Shown here: one piece after another, positions 14,201 to 15,921 of the stretch | How positions within the stretch are numbered: position 1 is the first letter of the stretch | How the letters are laid out: each line of letters starts with the position of its first letter | NCBI GenBank assembly: GCA_964447605.1 | Contig: CAYUTA010000058.1 | Location: 1 to 15,921 of the forward strand | Origin: CAYUTA01 sp964447605 | GTDB taxonomy: Bacteria > Bacillota > Clostridia > Christensenellales > CAG-138 | DNA length: 15,921 nucleotides | Reading direction: 5' to 3' | Notes under the pieces: generated by a model | What the model saw: only the letters and a program-made list of their open reading frames with translations | Told to the model about the DNA's origin: nothing | The model's database searches: none | Translations under genes and position numbers: made by a program

Positions 14201-14820
14201 AGACGGAAATCCGCGCGCTGGGCGATATCAACCTTGGCGCGATCGAGGATTACAAGGCCGTGTCGGAGCGGCATTTACAGCTTTTGACCCAGTGCGACGA
14301 CCTTCGCAGCGCCAAAGCCGACCTTGAAACGCTCATATCGGAGCTGACGGCTACCATGCAGGAGGTCTTTGTCCGCCAGTTTATGTTGATTCAGCAGAAT
14401 TTTACGGCGGTGTTTTCGGAGCTGTTCGGCGGCGGACATGCGGAGATGCGGCTTGGCGACGCAAGCGACGTGCTCAACTGCGACATCGATATTATTGCGC
14501 AGCCGCCGGGAAAAAAACTGCAGCTGCTTTCGCTGCTTTCGGGCGGCGAGCGCGCGCTGACCGCCATTGCGCTGCTGTTTGCCATGCTCAAGCTCAAGCC
14601 GCCGGCCTTTTGCCTGCTCGACGAGATCGAATCCTCGCTCGACGAGGTGAACGTGGCGCGCTTTGCCGATTATCTCAGGCATTATTCGGACGAAACGCAG
14701 TTCATTCTGATTACGCACCGCAAGGGCAGCATGGAGGTCTGCGACAGCCTCTACGGCGTGTCCATGGAGGAGAAGGGCATTAGCAAGATCGTATCTGCAA
14801 AATTCGGGGAGGCCGTTTAG
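11260..14820 (+). CDS. smc: Chromosome segregation/condensation protein SMC
   Basis: ATPase that with ScpA and ScpB organises and segregates the chromosome. Seen (1186 residues, normal length): N-terminal head with KLELYGFKSFA and Walker A GPNGSGKSNISDAI (31-44); a first long coiled coil (about 160-500), rich in Glu, Arg, Ala and Leu heptads; a hinge domain (about 510-670) with VVAERIRVPKNYETAVSMAL and GDIISTGGSMSGGS; a returning coiled coil (about 680-1020); and a C-terminal head with the ABC signature LLSGGERALTAIALLF near 1090 and Walker B FCLLDEIESSLDEVNV near 1120, followed by QFILITHRKGSME (the His switch). The Walker B continuation is ESSLDEVN where EAALDEAN is more usual. It overlaps rnc by 4 bases and is followed by ftsY after 1 base. 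Confidence 0.97.
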   Translation: MRLAKLELYGFKSFAHKTQLVFSDGITAVVGPNGSGKSNISDAIKWVLGEQSAKALRGARMEDVIFSGTQQRKAQAYCEVTLTFDNSDGRLNVPFAEIAVTRRVYRSGESEYCINGNPCRLKDIQEMFRDTGIGKDGYSIIGQGRVDEILSNKSSERRAALEEAAGVMRYRVRREEAARKLDNTEKNLERIEDILQELDGRLGPLAEQSASARAYLRLRDELRDNEVNLFLHQYEHNNERLAAIRETIAQMRDELAVSEVSEQELLLACAGLEQQVRALDAALSAQQNKLMSMLSGVETHVGESNVLTERREHAAAESARILAERESTQSRIAELERTLTDMESADARSAVLQMLDGDIAAAETALCSLDERIAEDEGALEALKNSIIEAMNRMSDYRSDISRFDAMKSALETRMQALDAEEAACGGEEARLTAERGAAGELTRQKQEAVAQVKAELDGALAHRYAVQDEFARLQEQTQRDEQRLSSTESRLRVLNEMARSREGYYASVKNIMRDAEKDPRLSRAIVGVVAERIRVPKNYETAVSMALGSSLQNIVTPTAEDAKYVIECLRAHDYGRATLLPVALLHPEGLRAHERELTGLPGVLGVGSELVDCDSGMRTVVDYLLGRTVIVDSLENGIALKKRSRGAFHIATLAGDIISTGGSMSGGSLQKNRYSLLGREREITELTASLAGVERALADKKERLRGKERELLQCDVQVDAFRDALHHCELDLAKQGEQLDIIRRDAEKAEQRRNQLTEERAQLNENLGDIARERGEALAAQTDVEQGNAATREDVTAAQSALALLRAQREAASVALTEQKVRRMALVKERDAIFAEKKRLNAEQNACRAHLEALEQESGHNRLLLEAVDETLGEMLARITGEQQAAEGEKAAQRRLEEERERLNASLSEQRARREELLSGTRSLSDRLHKQELLQSRLEMEQTAMQDHIWEEYELTYENALPLRREIAVGATNARINEIKTEIRALGDINLGAIEDYKAVSERHLQLLTQCDDLRSAKADLETLISELTATMQEVFVRQFMLIQQNFTAVFSELFGGGHAEMRLGDASDVLNCDIDIIAQPPGKKLQLLSLLSGGERALTAIALLFAMLKLKPPAFCLLDEIESSLDEVNVARFADYLRHYSDETQFILITHRKGSMEVCDSLYGVSMEEKGISKIVSAKFGEAV

Positions 14821-14821
14821 T

Positions 14822-15739
14822 ATGGATGAAAAGGCGAATTCCTACCAGAAGTGGAAGCAGGGGCTGAGCCGTACGCGCTCCGGGCTGTTCGGCAGGCTCT
14901 TTGGCGCCGCCGCGCGCGTGGACGAGGCCTTTTTTGAGGCGTTGGAGGAGGCGATGATCCTTGCCGACATCGGTATGGAAACCACGGAAACGCTGCTTTG
15001 CCGGCTGCGCAACGCATGCAGCGTGGAGAAGCTCCATGACCCGGCCGCCGCGCGCGAACGGCTGATTTCGATCATTGCCGACGCAGTGCGGCCGGAACGG
15101 ACGTTTGCGCCGGAAAGCGGCGCGGCCGTTCTGCTGGTTGTGGGGGTCAACGGCGTTGGCAAAACCACTTCGATTGGAAAGCTTGCCGCGCTGTATGGAA
15201 GGCAGGGGCGCAAGGTCATGCTGGCGGCGGCGGATACGTTCCGCGCGGCTGCGGCCGAGCAGCTTGGCGAATGGGCAAAGCGCGCCGCCGCGCCGATGGT
15301 TCGGCACAATGAGGGCGCGGACCCTGCGGCGGTGGTATTCGACGCGATCGCTTCCTATAAGGCCAGGGGCGGCGACCTGCTGATCTGCGACACGGCGGGC
15401 AGGCTGCACAACAAGGCCAATCTGATGAGCGAACTGGCCAAGATTCGGCGCGTGATTGCGCGCGAATTGCCAAAAACGCCCTGTGAGACGCTGCTGGTGC
15501 TCGACGCGGCCACGGGGCAAAACGCCGTTATGCAGGCAAAGGCGTTTTGCGAATGCTGCGATCTGGACGGCGTGATCCTGACCAAGCTTGACGGCACGGC
15601 CAAGGGCGGCGTGGTGGTTGGCATCGCGTGCGCGCTTCACGTGCCGGTACGGTTTGCCGGCGTCGGCGAGGGAATTGACGATCTCCAGCCGTTCGACGCG
15701 GAGCTGTTTGCCAACGCGCTGCTCGAACAAAGCGCCTGA
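14822..15739 (+). CDS. ftsY: Signal recognition particle receptor FtsY
   Basis: SRP-receptor GTPase that delivers ribosomes bound by Ffh to the membrane translocon. Seen (305 residues): a short N-terminal helix region (WKQGLSRTRSGLFGRLF), the helical N domain (about 30-95) and the G domain with G1 GVNGVGKTT (108-116), DTFRAAA (138-144), the GADPAAV stretch (166-172), G3 DTAGR (190-194), DAATGQNA, G4 TKLDG (about 252-256) and GVGEGIDDLQPF at the end. The long acidic A domain of enteric FtsY is missing, as in many Firmicutes. It starts 1 base after the smc stop, so it is co-translated with smc. ffh, its partner, usually follows nearby and may lie just beyond the window; a promoter at 15840 points that way. 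Confidence 0.96.
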   Translation: MDEKANSYQKWKQGLSRTRSGLFGRLFGAAARVDEAFFEALEEAMILADIGMETTETLLCRLRNACSVEKLHDPAAARERLISIIADAVRPERTFAPESGAAVLLVVGVNGVGKTTSIGKLAALYGRQGRKVMLAAADTFRAAAAEQLGEWAKRAAAPMVRHNEGADPAAVVFDAIASYKARGGDLLICDTAGRLHNKANLMSELAKIRRVIARELPKTPCETLLVLDAATGQNAVMQAKAFCECCDLDGVILTKLDGTAKGGVVVGIACALHVPVRFAGVGEGIDDLQPFDAELFANALLEQSA

Positions 15740-15839
15740 GCGCGGTTGGGAAAGGCGTGCCCGTGAAACGCCCGCGTCGCCCGTTTGCGCCGTCTTTAAT
15801 GGCCGGGCCGAAAGCGCGCATATGACGGCGAATTGGGGC

Positions 15840-15868
15840 TTGCAATCGTCCGTGCGGGGTGCTATAAT
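15840..15868 (+). promoter_or_regulatory. Strong promoter near the right edge
   Basis: TTGCAA (15840-15845), a 17-base spacer and a perfect TATAAT (15863-15868). It would drive whatever lies beyond the window, plausibly ylxM/ffh or an RNA gene. Between ftsY and this promoter (15740-15839) I see no gene. Confidence 0.65.
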
Positions 15869-15897
15869 AATGATGTTGGAATTGTGAACTTGCGGAG

Positions 15898-15919
15898 AGA
15901 GTGGGGGAAATCCCACTCT
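15898..15919 (+). other. Hairpin just downstream of the edge promoter
   Basis: AGAGTGGG (15898-15905) pairs perfectly with CCCACTCT (15912-15919), loop of 6, and TT ends the window. It lies about 20 bases after the predicted transcription start, so it may be a 5' leader hairpin, an attenuator or the start of a structured RNA. The cut at the edge prevents a decision. Confidence 0.55.
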
Positions 15920-15921
15920 TT

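Noticed and set aside
13291..15916. Long minus-strand frames opposite smc (13291-14274) and ftsY (14780-15916)
   Set aside because: They mirror well-recognised plus-strand genes and show no motifs or ribosome sites.

Overview
This window looks like chromosomal DNA from a fairly GC-rich member of the Clostridia (Firmicutes). The evidence is the gene order plsX-acpP-rnc-smc-ftsY, the short FtsY with no long acidic N-terminal region, the lipobox-bearing ModA typical of a single-membrane cell, and strong Shine-Dalgarno sites. Most genes are close to 60% GC where I counted by hand. The species cannot be named from sequence reading alone.

Layout. (1) 53-1414 (+): murD, peptidoglycan precursor synthesis. 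(2) 1548-5406 (+): a molybdenum/molybdopterin block containing a MoeA-type molybdopterin-binding protein with a C-terminal cysteine cluster, the lipoprotein ModA, the permease ModB and a MogA/MoaB-type adenylyltransferase. No modC ATPase gene is present. This block holds the most interesting non-coding DNA. A multi-branched RNA directly before modA closes on the modA Shine-Dalgarno site and is a candidate molybdenum-cofactor riboswitch. A set of competing hairpins ending in an intrinsic terminator sits between modA and modB. Two well-formed promoters precede the moeA-like gene and mogA, and the first implies a leaderless message. (3) 5449-6071 (-): a YdeI/OmpD-associated family gene broken by a frameshift, in DNA poorer in GC than its surroundings. 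(4) 8574-6140 (-): a likely operon of a short leader peptide, mgtE (Mg2+ channel), a small DUF5684-like membrane protein and a nitroreductase-family protein. (5) 8830-15739 (+): plsX, acpP, rnc, smc and ftsY, that is phospholipid/fatty-acid synthesis, RNA processing, chromosome condensation and the SRP receptor. rnc, smc and ftsY are tightly packed (4-base overlap, then a 1-base gap). plsX and acpP are separated by 357 non-coding bases where relatives often keep fabD and fabG. (6) 15840-15921: a strong promoter and a hairpin cut by the window edge.

How it works together. ModA and ModB would import molybdate (or tungstate) with an ATPase encoded elsewhere. MogA adenylylates molybdopterin, and the MoeA-like protein would act at the metal-insertion step or as a relative of that enzyme. 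The RNA before modA would let cofactor level set uptake. The right-hand block is housekeeping. All functional assignments rest on recognising motifs by eye; no database search or folding program was run.
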